A DNA stretch of 64,000 nucleotides from Paenibacillus radicibacter (GTDB taxonomy: Bacteria; Bacillota; Bacilli; Paenibacillales; NBRC-103111): contig NZ_JANQBC010000008.1 in assembly GCF_024721995.1 (NCBI RefSeq), forward strand, positions 1 through 64,000, read 5' to 3'. Below are positions 56,015 through 64,000 of the stretch, in pieces (the first letter of the stretch is position 1; every line of letters starts with the position of its first letter). The notes beneath the pieces are model-generated. The model searched no databases, was not told the origin of the DNA, and was given only the letters and a program-made list of their open reading frames with translations. The translations under genes and the position numbers were made by a program.

Positions 56015-56321
56015 AAAATTAACTTGTCCCCCTTCTCCACATACATGCAAGCCTAGGTAACCATTTAAGCCTCTATTTTTCTAGGCCAACCTTAAGGATA
56101 AAAAAAGTATTATTGCGTTCAAGCACAGCCACAATCAATGCGAATATTTTCACTTATTCACAAATTTGCCACCAATGCCAATACATACTAATGTTAATGT
56201 ATCCTATCTCATCCTAACTGAACATAGCCCTAGGACTGTACGCAAACCTCGACTTTAGTCGGGGGAGCTGTTAGAAATAACCTTTTTAAGCACATTTATA
56301 GCCAGGTTTTGCGTCAGGATC
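56015..56321. other. Intergenic region
   Basis: No gene found. It must hold the promoter of the adaptor operon. A short CTCGACTTTAGTCGGGG hairpin lies at about 56248-56264. Confidence 0.4.
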
Positions 56322-56362
56322 AAAAAAACAGACCATTTGCTTACAAGAAGCAAATAGCCTGT
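56322..56362 (-). terminator. Terminator after the phytase-like esterase gene
   Basis: ACAGACCATTTGCTT (56328-56342) pairs with AAGCAAATAGCCTGT (56348-56362), followed on the minus strand by TTTTTTTGATCC. Confidence 0.9.
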
Positions 56363-56377
56363 CTACACATTACTCAA

Positions 56378-57829
56378 TTATTTGATTGCATAAGGCAACT
56401 TGAATGTCCATAGTTCCGTACCGTTCGTTGGTAAATTGCTGTCGATACCGAAGTCGTTATCGTTGATAATCACAAGCGTATTGCCGTTAACAAGTGACAC
56501 GCCTTCAATCTTCTCGTACGGGTATTTGAACTCTACTGCATCTAGTACCGTGCGTTTCGCTACTGGCAGGATTGCGTTCTTCTTCAATTCTTGCATGCTC
56601 ATTTGCTCAAGTGTCTTGCCCGCTTGTTTCGCATCGTCATACTTGCCGAGAACATTCGTCGCATCCGAGAGATCTATCGCGAAAATACGTTTCAATTGCG
56701 CTTTATCACCGGAGAACTTGTCGCGCTCGTCGATTAGCAGCGTGTTCTCGTTAATAGCTACCATGTCAGATAACACGATGTCTCCTTGTACTAATCCCTT
56801 AAATGGCGTAGCATCCTCCAAGACGTAGACGAATTCCCCCACTGGTTTGAGTGTAGCAAGATCAAACTTCATGATTCGAACTTGATGGGAATTATCCATC
56901 GTCTTGTCCAGATTACGAAGTGCATTCTGCATCGCCATGAACATATATTTGCCGTCCGGCGTAATACCTACGGATTCAGCTCCACGATTCTGACGTAGCT
57001 TATTGTAGACAGCCGGCAACACTTCGCGCGCAGGAACGAGTGGCGTCTTCACTTGTGATGCCCAGCCTTGCGGCACGATGCGTTCGATGATCGTACCGTC
57101 ACGCTTCACGTGAACGATGGATGGACCGTATTCATCCGAGATCCAGAACGTATCATCTTTAGCATTGTAGGCGATCCCTTCGATATCCAATCCGTACGGA
57201 TCATACTTGATTTTCTTCTCTGCTTTCGCATCATATGGCACTTCATCGCGACCATCGATGTTCGGCAAGCCTGTGATCGTCGATTTGCCAGTCGTCGGAT
57301 TAATACCATTTACCTTAAGAGGGATTTCCTCAAGAATTTTGATTTCACCGTTTTCAACTTTAATTTTATAGATGGAAGGCGTATAGTCTGGCAACGGGAA
57401 TGTACGGCGAGATTTGCCATCGACATCAATCTGTCCGTTCGGTCCACGATCTGCTGTGGAATAGAAGACGTTATCCGGGTCGCCAGGAATATGCGTCAAC
57501 GAGGAGCCGACGCCCATTTTGATACCTTTTGCTAGGTCAGGTGCCTTTAGTTCATATTTGCCAGTTAAGACGGGCTTGTCCGTTAGAGCAACACTACCAC
57601 GGAACTCATCCCAATCCACATATTTGCCTGTTACTTCACTTAAGGAGCGAAGAGGCAGATAGAGCTTGCTATCTAAGTTAACTGCAGTTGTCGATGGTGT
57701 CACGGATTGGCCGTTACTCGTGTACTTAATCGAATCGTTTGTTGTTCCCTCTACATTTGCGGCAGTTGCAATGCTCGCGTTCGTAAGTGTCAGCGCAGCT
57801 ACTGCCGTTATCATCCATTTTTTATTCAT
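56378..57829 (-). CDS. Secreted esterase-like phytase-family protein with stalk domain
   Basis: 483 residues. Signal peptide (about 1-23). A copper-amine-oxidase-N-like stalk domain (about 30-90, Leu-Pro-Leu-Arg-Ser-Leu-Ser-Glu and Val-Asp-Trp-Asp) precedes a beta-propeller of the esterase-like phytase family (about 95-480). Motifs include Ser-Thr-Ala-Asp-Arg-Gly-Pro-Asn-Gly, Asp-Ile-Glu-Gly-Ile-Ala-Tyr and Trp-Ile-Ser-Asp-Glu-Tyr-Gly-Pro. The acidic clusters should bind Ca2+. Phosphate-ester hydrolysis outside the cell is likely, but the natural substrate is unproven. AAAGGAG precedes the ATG. Single gene. Confidence 0.85.
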   Translation of the reverse strand: MNKKWMITAVAALTLTNASIATAANVEGTTNDSIKYTSNGQSVTPSTTAVNLDSKLYLPLRSLSEVTGKYVDWDEFRGSVALTDKPVLTGKYELKAPDLAKGIKMGVGSSLTHIPGDPDNVFYSTADRGPNGQIDVDGKSRRTFPLPDYTPSIYKIKVENGEIKILEEIPLKVNGINPTTGKSTITGLPNIDGRDEVPYDAKAEKKIKYDPYGLDIEGIAYNAKDDTFWISDEYGPSIVHVKRDGTIIERIVPQGWASQVKTPLVPAREVLPAVYNKLRQNRGAESVGITPDGKYMFMAMQNALRNLDKTMDNSHQVRIMKFDLATLKPVGEFVYVLEDATPFKGLVQGDIVLSDMVAINENTLLIDERDKFSGDKAQLKRIFAIDLSDATNVLGKYDDAKQAGKTLEQMSMQELKKNAILPVAKRTVLDAVEFKYPYEKIEGVSLVNGNTLVIINDNDFGIDSNLPTNGTELWTFKLPYAIK

Positions 57830-58075
57830 GTGTTTACTCCTTTATGTTCATGTTATAAATTGATCATAAAGGAGAATTATTTGCGGTATGTAAAATTTAC
57901 GTGGATCTAATTTTAAGGTTTTGTAAATGAGATAAGTTATGCAACCAAATACCGATAAAGAAGCAATTTCATTTACACTTATGGACATCTACATTTTTAA
58001 TAAAAATAAGTTTCACTATATACATACCCTAGGAATACTCGCTACTGACTTCTCATAATAACGATTCTCTCCATG

Positions 58076-58101
58076 AAAAAAAGGGGGTCCTTAGACTCCC
58101 C
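58076..58101 (-). terminator. Terminator after the sirtuin gene
   Basis: GGGGAGTC pairs with GACCCCC across TAAG, followed on the minus strand by TTTTTTTCATGG. Confidence 0.75.
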
Positions 58102-58102
58102 T

Positions 58103-58831
58103 CTACCCCACAATCTCCCCAAGTACCTTCGCGATACTCTCATTCACCACATAATTCGCCAGACGATCCATTGGCGTTGTACTCTTGTTAATTAAGATAA
58201 ACTTATCACCGCTATAGTACCTCACAAGCCCTGCCGCTGGTTGCACCGTTAAGGAAGTCCCCGCTACGATTAGCACATCTGCTTGCTGAATGTAGGTCGC
58301 TGCTCTTTGCAGTAAGTCCATATCCAAACTCTCTTGATAGAGCACTACATCCGGCTTCACCACACCACCACACTGTGTGCAAGTCGGAACTTCATGTGTA
58401 TCATCTACAATAAACGCGAGTGGATAGAACGCCTTGCAATCCATACAATAGTTCCGATGTACAGTTCCGTGCAGTTCTAGCACATTCATACTACCTGCTA
58501 ATTGGTGCAGACCATCAATATTTTGCGTAATGATCGCTTTCAGCTTCCCTTGCTTCTCCAGTTCGACGAGCGCTTTATGTGCTGGATTGGGCTGCGCGCT
58601 TGGATGCAACATTTTCCCCTTATAAAATTCATAGAATTTGTCCGTCTGTCCCATGAAAAAATCTCGACTTAAGATTTCCTCTGGCGCATAGTTGTGACCT
58701 GTGTTCGTATTATACAAGCCATCTGCCGAACGAAAGTCTGGAATCCCACTCTCTGTCGACGTTCCCGCTCCCCCGAAGAAGACGATATTTTCGCTCTGCT
58801 CAATTATCTGCTTCAATTCCGATACGCTCAT
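58103..58831 (-). CDS. cobB: NAD-dependent protein deacylase, Sir2 family
   Basis: 242 residues. NAD-binding Gly-Ala-Gly-Thr-Ser-Thr-Glu-Ser-Gly-Ile-Pro-Asp-Phe-Arg, catalytic His in Leu-His-Gly-Thr-Val-His, and a zinc site of two Cys-x-x-Cys pairs (Cys-Met-Asp-Cys and Cys-Thr-Gln-Cys). It removes acetyl or other acyl groups from lysines, for example on acetyl-CoA synthetase. The ATG at 58831 follows AGGGGGAG; the open frame upstream has no better start. Confidence 0.92.
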   Translation of the reverse strand: MSVSELKQIIEQSENIVFFGGAGTSTESGIPDFRSADGLYNTNTGHNYAPEEILSRDFFMGQTDKFYEFYKGKMLHPSAQPNPAHKALVELEKQGKLKAIITQNIDGLHQLAGSMNVLELHGTVHRNYCMDCKAFYPLAFIVDDTHEVPTCTQCGGVVKPDVVLYQESLDMDLLQRAATYIQQADVLIVAGTSLTVQPAAGLVRYYSGDKFILINKSTTPMDRLANYVVNESIAKVLGEIVG

Positions 58832-58890
58832 GTAAACTCCCCCTATTACTGCCGAATCTTTTCCAATATTATACCACGAAAAAATACCAT

Positions 58891-58919
58891 ACAAAAAAGA
58901 CAGCACCTATGTGCTGCCT
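58891..58919 (-). terminator. Terminator after the membrane chemoreceptor gene
   Basis: GGCAGCAC/GTGCTGTC hairpin (58899-58918), followed on the minus strand by TTTTTTGT. Confidence 0.85.
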
Positions 58920-58923
58920 CCGT

Positions 58924-60462
58924 TTACGCTTCCCGCTTGGTTGTATCGAACTGCTCTTGAATCGTCTGCGACAAACCTTTTAAGTTAACGACTTCATCAT
59001 TGATTTGATGAGAGAAGCTCGTCTGTTCATCTACGCTCGTAAAGAGCTGCTGCAGTGATGCCAAATTCTCTTCAATCACTGCTGTTATGTTCATCATCTC
59101 TCCTGATATTTCGTGCGACTCGGTCTTAATCTGTGAGATGGATTGATTCAAGCTATTCGTGTATACCCTAATTTGGCCGATTGACTCTTTGACCGCTTCA
59201 AAATTCGTCATTGTCATCTCAGCCTTCTGTACCGATAGCTGTGTTGCCGCTTCACCAAGTTCAATCTGTTTCCTTGAAACTTCACTCTCCGCTTGGATCA
59301 TGCTCAAGATCGCTTCAATCTGCTCGGCCGCTTGATTGCTTTGACTCGAAAGCTTCCGAACTTCACCCGCAACAACAGCAAAGCCAGCTCCATGCTCACC
59401 TGCACGCGATGCCTCAATAGCGGCATTAAGCGCGAGTAAATTCGTCTGTCTAGCAATCTGCTGAATGACCGTAATGATATTCCCAACCTGATGTGTCGAT
59501 TCGGATAACTTCGTAACCGTCGCTGAAGTCTGTTCCATGGATTTCGATACGACGAGAATTTGTTCAAATAACGATTGGATATGCTCGAAGTTATCAAGAA
59601 TTACTTGCTCTGTCGCCGCTGCCTTATTGTGCATATCCGAAGAGTCTTCAGTCGTTTTATCAATACGATCATTAATCTCGACAATACTACTCTCCATTTG
59701 AGCTAAAGAACGACTCTGATCTTCCATCCCTGCGGAAACTTCTTTAAACGCAATTACGATTTCCTGCCCTGTATGTATGTTCTTGGATGAATTATCCGCA
59801 ACGATAACAGCCGATTGTTCAAGACGATCCGATAATTTCTTCACATTCGATAGAAGTGTGCGAATCTCACTTTCCTTCTCTTGCTTCTCTTGTTCCAATT
59901 GGGCTGAGATCTTACGCTTAGATACAGTCTGCACAATCGTGACATGTGAAGTAAGTATCAAGAATACCGCATGTATCGAGATCATCGTCCACGAATAGGA
60001 AGATACTCCAAACACAAGCTCTGGAACAAACAGCAATCCGATTAAGTGCTGGACTGCAAATAGAGCAGTCATCGTAACGATCAGCTTCACCTGTTCATAA
60101 TAAGCAATACAAGCCAGTACCATAAAGATAGAGAAATGGAACTCAATTCCACCCCCACTACCACTTATAATCGAAAAACTAGCAAAAGTAAGTGTTAACG
60201 TGACGGATAGAGGGACCCATTTGGTATCATTGCTATTTTTCATATAAAACAATATTCCAATTATTAAACATACAACTGGAATTATTAGCAACATATTCAA
60301 TAATAATGGGTAGGTCGCCGGATGGTCTTCCACGTGAACAGCCCCATGCATCCCCATCGAATCAAAAAGTTTCATATAACGATGCATATAATGAACCAGC
60401 AAACTGATCATAACTGCCCCTGCTGCAAAACCAAGCATCAACCTATTTTTCTTAAAAAACAT
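58924..60462 (-). CDS. Methyl-accepting chemotaxis protein with multi-TM sensor
   Basis: 512 residues. About six membrane helices occupy residues 8-190 instead of the usual two helices flanking a ligand domain, and no HAMP domain is obvious. A His-rich loop between the first two helices (several His between about 24 and 50) and Glu-Phe-His-Phe in helix 4 may bind metal or haem. A coiled coil and a full signalling domain (about 220-510) with [11 protein letters not shown] follow. The start is uncertain: the ATG at 60462 lies about 14 bases behind GGAGGG, and a GTG 12 codons earlier is the alternative. Confidence 0.88.
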   Translation of the reverse strand: MFFKKNRLMLGFAAGAVMISLLVHYMHRYMKLFDSMGMHGAVHVEDHPATYPLLLNMLLIIPVVCLIIGILFYMKNSNDTKWVPLSVTLTLTFASFSIISGSGGGIEFHFSIFMVLACIAYYEQVKLIVTMTALFAVQHLIGLLFVPELVFGVSSYSWTMISIHAVFLILTSHVTIVQTVSKRKISAQLEQEKQEKESEIRTLLSNVKKLSDRLEQSAVIVADNSSKNIHTGQEIVIAFKEVSAGMEDQSRSLAQMESSIVEINDRIDKTTEDSSDMHNKAAATEQVILDNFEHIQSLFEQILVVSKSMEQTSATVTKLSESTHQVGNIITVIQQIARQTNLLALNAAIEASRAGEHGAGFAVVAGEVRKLSSQSNQAAEQIEAILSMIQAESEVSRKQIELGEAATQLSVQKAEMTMTNFEAVKESIGQIRVYTNSLNQSISQIKTESHEISGEMMNITAVIEENLASLQQLFTSVDEQTSFSHQINDEVVNLKGLSQTIQEQFDTTKREA

Positions 60463-60551
60463 AACGAATTGTACTTCCCTCCATGTAAATTTATGCACGT
60501 AATTTTACCATGCTGAAAGGAAATAGCAATGAATAATTTTATAAGATCGGA

Positions 60552-61025
60552 TTAATCCATACTTTCCGTATTTCCGCTTAGCACACGGTACTTTCCACTC
60601 GCATATAAAAGCGGTTCTCCCTCGTTTAACTCTATATCTGTAACCTGCCCAATAAACAGCGTATGATCTCCCGCCTCATGTGCTGCGACGAGATCACATT
60701 TCACAATTGCAAGCGCCCCATTCAGAACTGGAAACCCATCTAGATAGGCAAACTCCACTTCTTTTTTTAACTGATTAGCAAATATCATGGAGTACTCCTG
60801 CTGCTCACTGGACAGAATGTTAACCGCATACTTCTTGCTCTGCTCAAGCCTTTGGAACATTGACGCCTTATGCGCAACAGATACCAATACAAGCTTTGGA
60901 TCCAGCGATACGGACATGAATGCATTCGCCGTCATTCCATACGGGACTCCTTCACACTCCGTCGTAATTACCGTGACACCAGTTGCGAACTTCCCCATCG
61001 CTTTCTTAAACAATTGATCATCCAT
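60552..61025 (-). CDS. Flavin reductase family protein
   Basis: 157 residues, the length of single-domain flavin reductases of the HpaC/FMN-binding split barrel type. Gly-Lys-Phe-Ala-Thr-Gly-Val-Thr-Val-Ile-Thr-Thr at the N-terminus, Thr-Ala-Asn-Ala-Phe-Met-Ser-Val-Ser (flavin phosphate loop) and the late Gly-Asp-His-Thr-Leu-Phe-Ile-Gly are all present. It supplies reduced flavin to a monooxygenase or other acceptor; no monooxygenase is nearby. AGGAGG precedes the ATG. Confidence 0.92.
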   Translation of the reverse strand: MDDQLFKKAMGKFATGVTVITTECEGVPYGMTANAFMSVSLDPKLVLVSVAHKASMFQRLEQSKKYAVNILSSEQQEYSMIFANQLKKEVEFAYLDGFPVLNGALAIVKCDLVAAHEAGDHTLFIGQVTDIELNEGEPLLYASGKYRVLSGNTESMD

Positions 61026-61082
61026 TCGAACATCCTCCTTAAGTAATTAGAATCTAATACGATTATATCCTTCATTTCTATG

Positions 61083-61110
61083 CTAAAAAAGAGACTTGCA
61101 TGAAGTCTCT
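61083..61110 (-). terminator. Terminator after the kinase-like gene
   Basis: AGAGACTT (61090-61097) pairs with AAGTCTCT (61103-61110), followed on the minus strand by TTTTTTAGCA. Confidence 0.85.
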
Positions 61111-61135
61111 TCCCCTATCAACGATCATTATTTCG

Positions 61136-62107
61136 TTAGCTATCTTTAAGCACAGACAACCCGAGTGCAATAATGCCTTCGATTGGTTCATTACTAGCCG
61201 TGTACAATTGGGAGAGTGGCGCAAGCTTTTGCAGCTTCTCTATCAACAATTCCCGCATGAAGTCGCCATTCTCAAGCACGCCTCCTTGCAAAATAATTGT
61301 AAACGGCGAATCCACAAGTCCTAGCTTCTTAATAACGGTGCTTACACCTAAGAACAATTCTTGAACTGCCGCTTCTAACAATTCCTTGCTCACCTCATCA
61401 CCTGCAAGGTAAGCCGTTCGTACCAGCTTTTGTAGACCCGCAATTTGATCAATCGTAGCATCGGCACTGTACGTCCAATTAAATAATTCCTCGGAGTTTT
61501 TTACATCTAGATGAGGGAATATCCACTCGCTTAGTCTCGTCGGCTTTCCTCTACCATCCTCCGCATACAAAATGGCTATAATCGCCTTCTTCCCGATCCA
61601 ATATCCGCTTCCCTCGTCTCCAACGATATGTCCCCATCCTCCGACTCGGGTACGCTCACCTTGTCCATTGATCCCAAAGACGATTGAACCTGTACCCGCA
61701 ATAACAAGAACGCCCGCCTTTCCACTTGTCGCCCCTAGAAGAGCAGCTAGACCATCATTTTCAATGATGAGCTGATCAACTTTGATGTTAAGTTCCGCCA
61801 GCACTTCCTGAACAAAGAAGCTAATGATCTCACGGTCATAGTCCGTATCCAATCCAGCGAGCGCAAACACTGCACACTCGACTACAATGGAAGAAGATTC
61901 ACTTCGATCCCCCATTGCCTCATATTCATGTAGAGCATCACGTATTGCAGAGATCAATTCTTGCTTAACTACAGCTTGACCAACACTTTGATAATTACAA
62001 GAACCCGACCTGCCTGCTCCTAAGAGGTTACCCCTTTCATCCACAAACATAGCAACACATTTGGTCCCCCCACCATCTACAGCTAGTAGAGGGATCTGTA
62101 CAGCCAT
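61136..62107 (-). CDS. BadF/BadG/BcrA/BcrD-type ATPase, GlcNAc kinase-like
   Basis: 323 residues, acetate/sugar-kinase fold. Asp-Gly-Gly-Gly-Thr-Lys near the N-terminus binds phosphate, Ile-Ala-Gly-Thr-Gly-Ser-Ile lies at about 138, and Gly-Gly-Trp-Gly, then Gly-Asp-Glu-Gly-Ser-Gly is the NAGK/MurK pattern. It likely phosphorylates an N-acetyl amino sugar. The ATG at 62107 starts two bases behind the previous gene's stop, with GGAG nine bases before, so it is translationally coupled to the lyase-like gene. Context: a PIG-L deacetylase is in the same operon. Confidence 0.85.
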   Translation of the reverse strand: MAVQIPLLAVDGGGTKCVAMFVDERGNLLGAGRSGSCNYQSVGQAVVKQELISAIRDALHEYEAMGDRSESSSIVVECAVFALAGLDTDYDREIISFFVQEVLAELNIKVDQLIIENDGLAALLGATSGKAGVLVIAGTGSIVFGINGQGERTRVGGWGHIVGDEGSGYWIGKKAIIAILYAEDGRGKPTRLSEWIFPHLDVKNSEELFNWTYSADATIDQIAGLQKLVRTAYLAGDEVSKELLEAAVQELFLGVSTVIKKLGLVDSPFTIILQGGVLENGDFMRELLIEKLQKLAPLSQLYTASNEPIEGIIALGLSVLKDS

Positions 62108-62109
62108 TC

Positions 62110-63615
62110 TTACTTGCTCCACTCCGTAATCACCTCATCCAGATGCTGCAGAGCTGCCTCGCACTTTTCTGTAGATTCATGAAGCCACTGACGATTTGCT
62201 TGTAGTCGTAGTTTACGATCAGTGATCATGCGCTCCATTTCTTTAGGACTTGGGCCACCAGGTAAGGACCGGATGTTGACAAAGTGTTCAGGGTCAAGGG
62301 ATTGCTGCAAGATCACTTCATCAATAGACAGTTCACGACCAATAACTTGGATCGCAACTTCGTTAACTAAAGGTAAAGTAATCTCATTAGCTGCAAGTCC
62401 TTGTTCTAGTGCTTTCTTAACAACTCCACTCACAATGTGATGCGATTTACGGAAGGAAAGTCCATCCGTGCGAACGAGTGTATCCGCAAGCTCAGTTACT
62501 GTAGCAAAGCTGCCCTCTGTACGTTTGCGAAGAACCTCTTTGTTTACTTCCATTGTTCCTATAACAGCTGCAAGCAATCGGTACATTTTTTCTAAAATTT
62601 CTAGAGATTTCCATGCATAGGGCTGCATGTCATCTTCTGTATCGACAATATCACCGAACGGGGTATTATGTATCATGGTCAGTACAGCACTTGCATTCCC
62701 TACACAACTGGATAACAAGGAGCGCATGTGCTCAAGCGATACTGGATTTCTTTTTTGCGGCATAATAGAACTGATCTGAACATAAGGAGCTGATACCTTA
62801 AGCACACCAAACTCCTGTGTACTCCATAACAGTAAGTCTTGTGTAACTCGTCCTAAATTGGTGGCTGCTAGCTGCACACAGCTCGCGATCTCACCTACAT
62901 AATCGGCTCCGCCAATCGCATCATACGAATTCTCGACGAGTCCTTCGAATGCGAGTAAATCCATCATTTTCTCACGATTAATAGGGAAGCCCGATGTTGT
63001 CAGTGCTGCTGCGCCCATACTACTGCGATTACAGTTCATGTACGCTGCAATTAACCGACGAATATCGCGACTTAATGAATCAACGACCGCCATGATGTAA
63101 TGTGCCATTGTCGTTGGTTGTGCCTGCTGCGTATGGGTATAACCGATCATTAAGGTATCCACATGCTCCTCAGCAAATGCAAGCAAATGCTCCTTTAAAT
63201 GCAGGGCTGAACCTAGCGTAATTAGCATCTTCTCACGCAAAGTCATCCGGTAGATTGCGATTCCCATATCATTACGGCTTCTGCCTAAGTGCAAATTACC
63301 CGCAATATCCCCCGCTTTATCTAACAATTGTTTCTCAACTTGGAAAAATAAATCTTCAAATTCGCCTGTGTATGTACACTTGCGAAGTCCATCCAGATCT
63401 AGATCCGTAATGGCGTTGGCAATTGCATGAGCATCTTCAGGTGTAATCAAATTCTCCTGTAACAACATGATTAAATGCGCTTTGTTAATGGCCATCATTG
63501 GCCCAAGTAATTGCTGTTTCGCTTCATTAAAAGCAGGTTCTAATACGACCTCTGTATATGTTTTACCTGGAAAGCAACTGCCTTCCTCTGCAATAATCTG
63601 TTCACGAAATCCCAT
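62110..63615 (-). CDS. Argininosuccinate-lyase-like protein
   Basis: 501 residues, longer than the usual 460 of ArgH. Superfamily signature Ser-Ser-Ile-Met-Pro-Gln-Lys-Arg-Asn-Pro (about 285), catalytic histidine loop Gly-Tyr-Thr-His-Thr-Gln-Gln-Ala-Gln-Pro (about 160), Arg-Ser-Arg-Asn-Asp region (about 113). These show a working fumarase/aspartase-fold eliminase. No other arginine gene is near, and the partners are a sugar-kinase-like protein and a PIG-L deacetylase, so a role outside arginine synthesis is likely. The ATG at 63615 is chosen; GGAGG lies 11 bases before. Confidence 0.8.
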   Translation of the reverse strand: MGFREQIIAEEGSCFPGKTYTEVVLEPAFNEAKQQLLGPMMAINKAHLIMLLQENLITPEDAHAIANAITDLDLDGLRKCTYTGEFEDLFFQVEKQLLDKAGDIAGNLHLGRSRNDMGIAIYRMTLREKMLITLGSALHLKEHLLAFAEEHVDTLMIGYTHTQQAQPTTMAHYIMAVVDSLSRDIRRLIAAYMNCNRSSMGAAALTTSGFPINREKMMDLLAFEGLVENSYDAIGGADYVGEIASCVQLAATNLGRVTQDLLLWSTQEFGVLKVSAPYVQISSIMPQKRNPVSLEHMRSLLSSCVGNASAVLTMIHNTPFGDIVDTEDDMQPYAWKSLEILEKMYRLLAAVIGTMEVNKEVLRKRTEGSFATVTELADTLVRTDGLSFRKSHHIVSGVVKKALEQGLAANEITLPLVNEVAIQVIGRELSIDEVILQQSLDPEHFVNIRSLPGGPSPKEMERMITDRKLRLQANRQWLHESTEKCEAALQHLDEVITEWSK

Positions 63616-63651
63616 TATGCACTCATCCTCCATCTGACAGATACGTTTTTT

Positions 63652-63684
63652 TTGGGAGAGGGACTGGGTTCAAGTCCCTCTCTT
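63652..63684 (-). other. Hairpin between the PIG-L and lyase-like genes
   Basis: Perfect 10-bp stem GAGAGGGACT (63656-63665) with AGTCCCTCTC (63673-63682). On the minus strand it is followed by CCAAAAAAAA and not by T, so it would terminate only on the plus strand. On the minus strand it may shape or protect the operon mRNA. Confidence 0.55.
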
Positions 63685-63698
63685 CATCTCTATTTATA

Positions 63699-64000
63699 TT
63701 ATTGCTTTTGACTGATCATGTTGACGAACATGCGGATTGAACCTGGAACCAAATTCGGAATTTCACGGTACCATACAATTGAGCTGTAAGAATAAGTTCC
63801 TTTTCCATAAGGTGCGGTTAAATAGGTTCCCGTAAATTCTGCCTCACCCGGATCGCCATTGGAGATGAGCTCTGTATACTCTTTACCCCACTCCGAAGGA
63901 TTGTAAGCCGAACGGTCTTGAATCCAGTTGTCCCAGTCTTTATCTGTAATTTTGTTTGGATAGTTAAAAATTTTGTGATCAGGTGCTAGCATCGTCACCT
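63699..64000 (-). CDS. C-terminal part of a PIG-L-type deacetylase (cut by window end)
   Basis: At least 99 residues, continuing past the end of the window. Phe-Asn-Tyr-Pro-Asn-Lys-Ile-Thr-Asp-Lys-Asp-Trp and Pro-Tyr-Gly-Lys-Gly-Thr-Tyr-Ser-Tyr-Ser, then Pro-Gly-Ser-Ile-Arg-Met-Phe-Val-Asn, match the amidotransferase-like C-terminal tail of large PIG-L deacetylases (about 800 residues). The catalytic N-domain is outside the view, so activity cannot be judged. Family is inferred from this tail alone. It lies 84 bases ahead of the ArgH-like gene on the same strand. Confidence 0.6.
   Translation of the reverse strand, partial: VTMLAPDHKIFNYPNKITDKDWDNWIQDRSAYNPSEWGKEYTELISNGDPGEAEFTGTYLTAPYGKGTYSYSSIVWYREIPNLVPGSIRMFVNMISQKQ

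Noticed and set aside
63656-63682. GGGTTCAAGTCC resembles the T-arm of a tRNA
   Set aside because: The sequence is the loop and stem of a 10-bp hairpin; no acceptor, D-arm or anticodon arm can be folded around it.

Overview
The window reads as a chromosomal segment of a spore-forming, low-GC Gram-positive bacterium of the Paenibacillus type. The evidence is an uninterrupted sigK, a very large secreted protein with three C-terminal S-layer homology domains, strong AGGAGG ribosome sites, a T-box leader on tyrS, Bacillus-type cre boxes, several LacI/RpiR/AraC sugar regulators, a MalFG-type ABC importer without its own ATPase, and an AraC-GH39-like fusion. No rRNA, tRNA, CRISPR array, intact transposase or phage gene was seen. 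Most genes lie on the minus strand.

Layout. (1) 1-4.2 kb is a scarred accessory patch on the plus strand: a RidA protein, broken LysR, DinB, VOC and aminoglycoside-phosphotransferase genes, a membrane-anchored serine hydrolase, and a family of short repeats. Two of these are joined to an identical 13-bp GC-rich hairpin and lie about 2.2 kb apart as direct repeats. (2) 4.2-7.6 kb: nanE, a PTS EIICB and an RpiR regulator, probably amino-sugar (ManNAc-type) uptake. (3) 7.6-11.4 kb: a YczE/YitT-like membrane protein, a divergent adenine-deaminase-like amidohydrolase and a LacI regulator with three clear palindromic operators. (4) 11.4-17.4 kb: a soluble PAS chemoreceptor, a SCIFF ranthipeptide precursor with its radical SAM maturase, a Gfo/Idh oxidoreductase, a lipoprotein gene that looks split, and an MFS transporter divergent from an SgrR-like regulator. 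(5) 19.3-26.4 kb: a sugar operon (binding protein, two permeases, glycoside hydrolase, EamA transporter, LacI) preceded by a perfect cre box and a second palindrome. (6) 26.6-34 kb: the 1.7-kresidue SLH protein, a two-gene ABC exporter, and a thioredoxin-like protein.

(7) 34-43.1 kb is a tyrosine decarboxylation locus: tyrS under a T-box with a Tyr (UAC) specifier, tyrosine/tyramine exchanger, tyrosine decarboxylase, pyridoxal kinase, NhaC antiporter and a YerC-type regulator. It resembles the enterococcal tyrS-tdcA-tyrP-nhaC cluster with a cofactor-supply gene added. (8) 43.2-49.7 kb: an M20 amidohydrolase, an MFS transporter and both subunits of L-serine dehydratase in one cre-marked operon, downstream of the AraC-GH39-like regulator. 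(9) 49.8-56.1 kb: sigK, then an adaptor/ATPase/permease (YknXYZ/MacAB-like) operon ending in a large secreted protein of unknown function. (10) 56.3-64 kb: a secreted phytase-like esterase, a sirtuin, a membrane chemoreceptor, a flavin reductase, and an operon of PIG-L deacetylase (cut by the window end), argininosuccinate-lyase-like enzyme and BadF/GlcNAc-kinase-like ATPase.

The main theme is carbon and nitrogen scavenging (amino sugars, oligosaccharides, serine, tyrosine) under catabolite control. The most notable items are the SCIFF system with a hairpin terminator between precursor and maturase, the tyramine locus with its own PLP kinase, the amidohydrolase/transport/serine dehydratase operon, and the repeat-flanked decayed patch at the left end.
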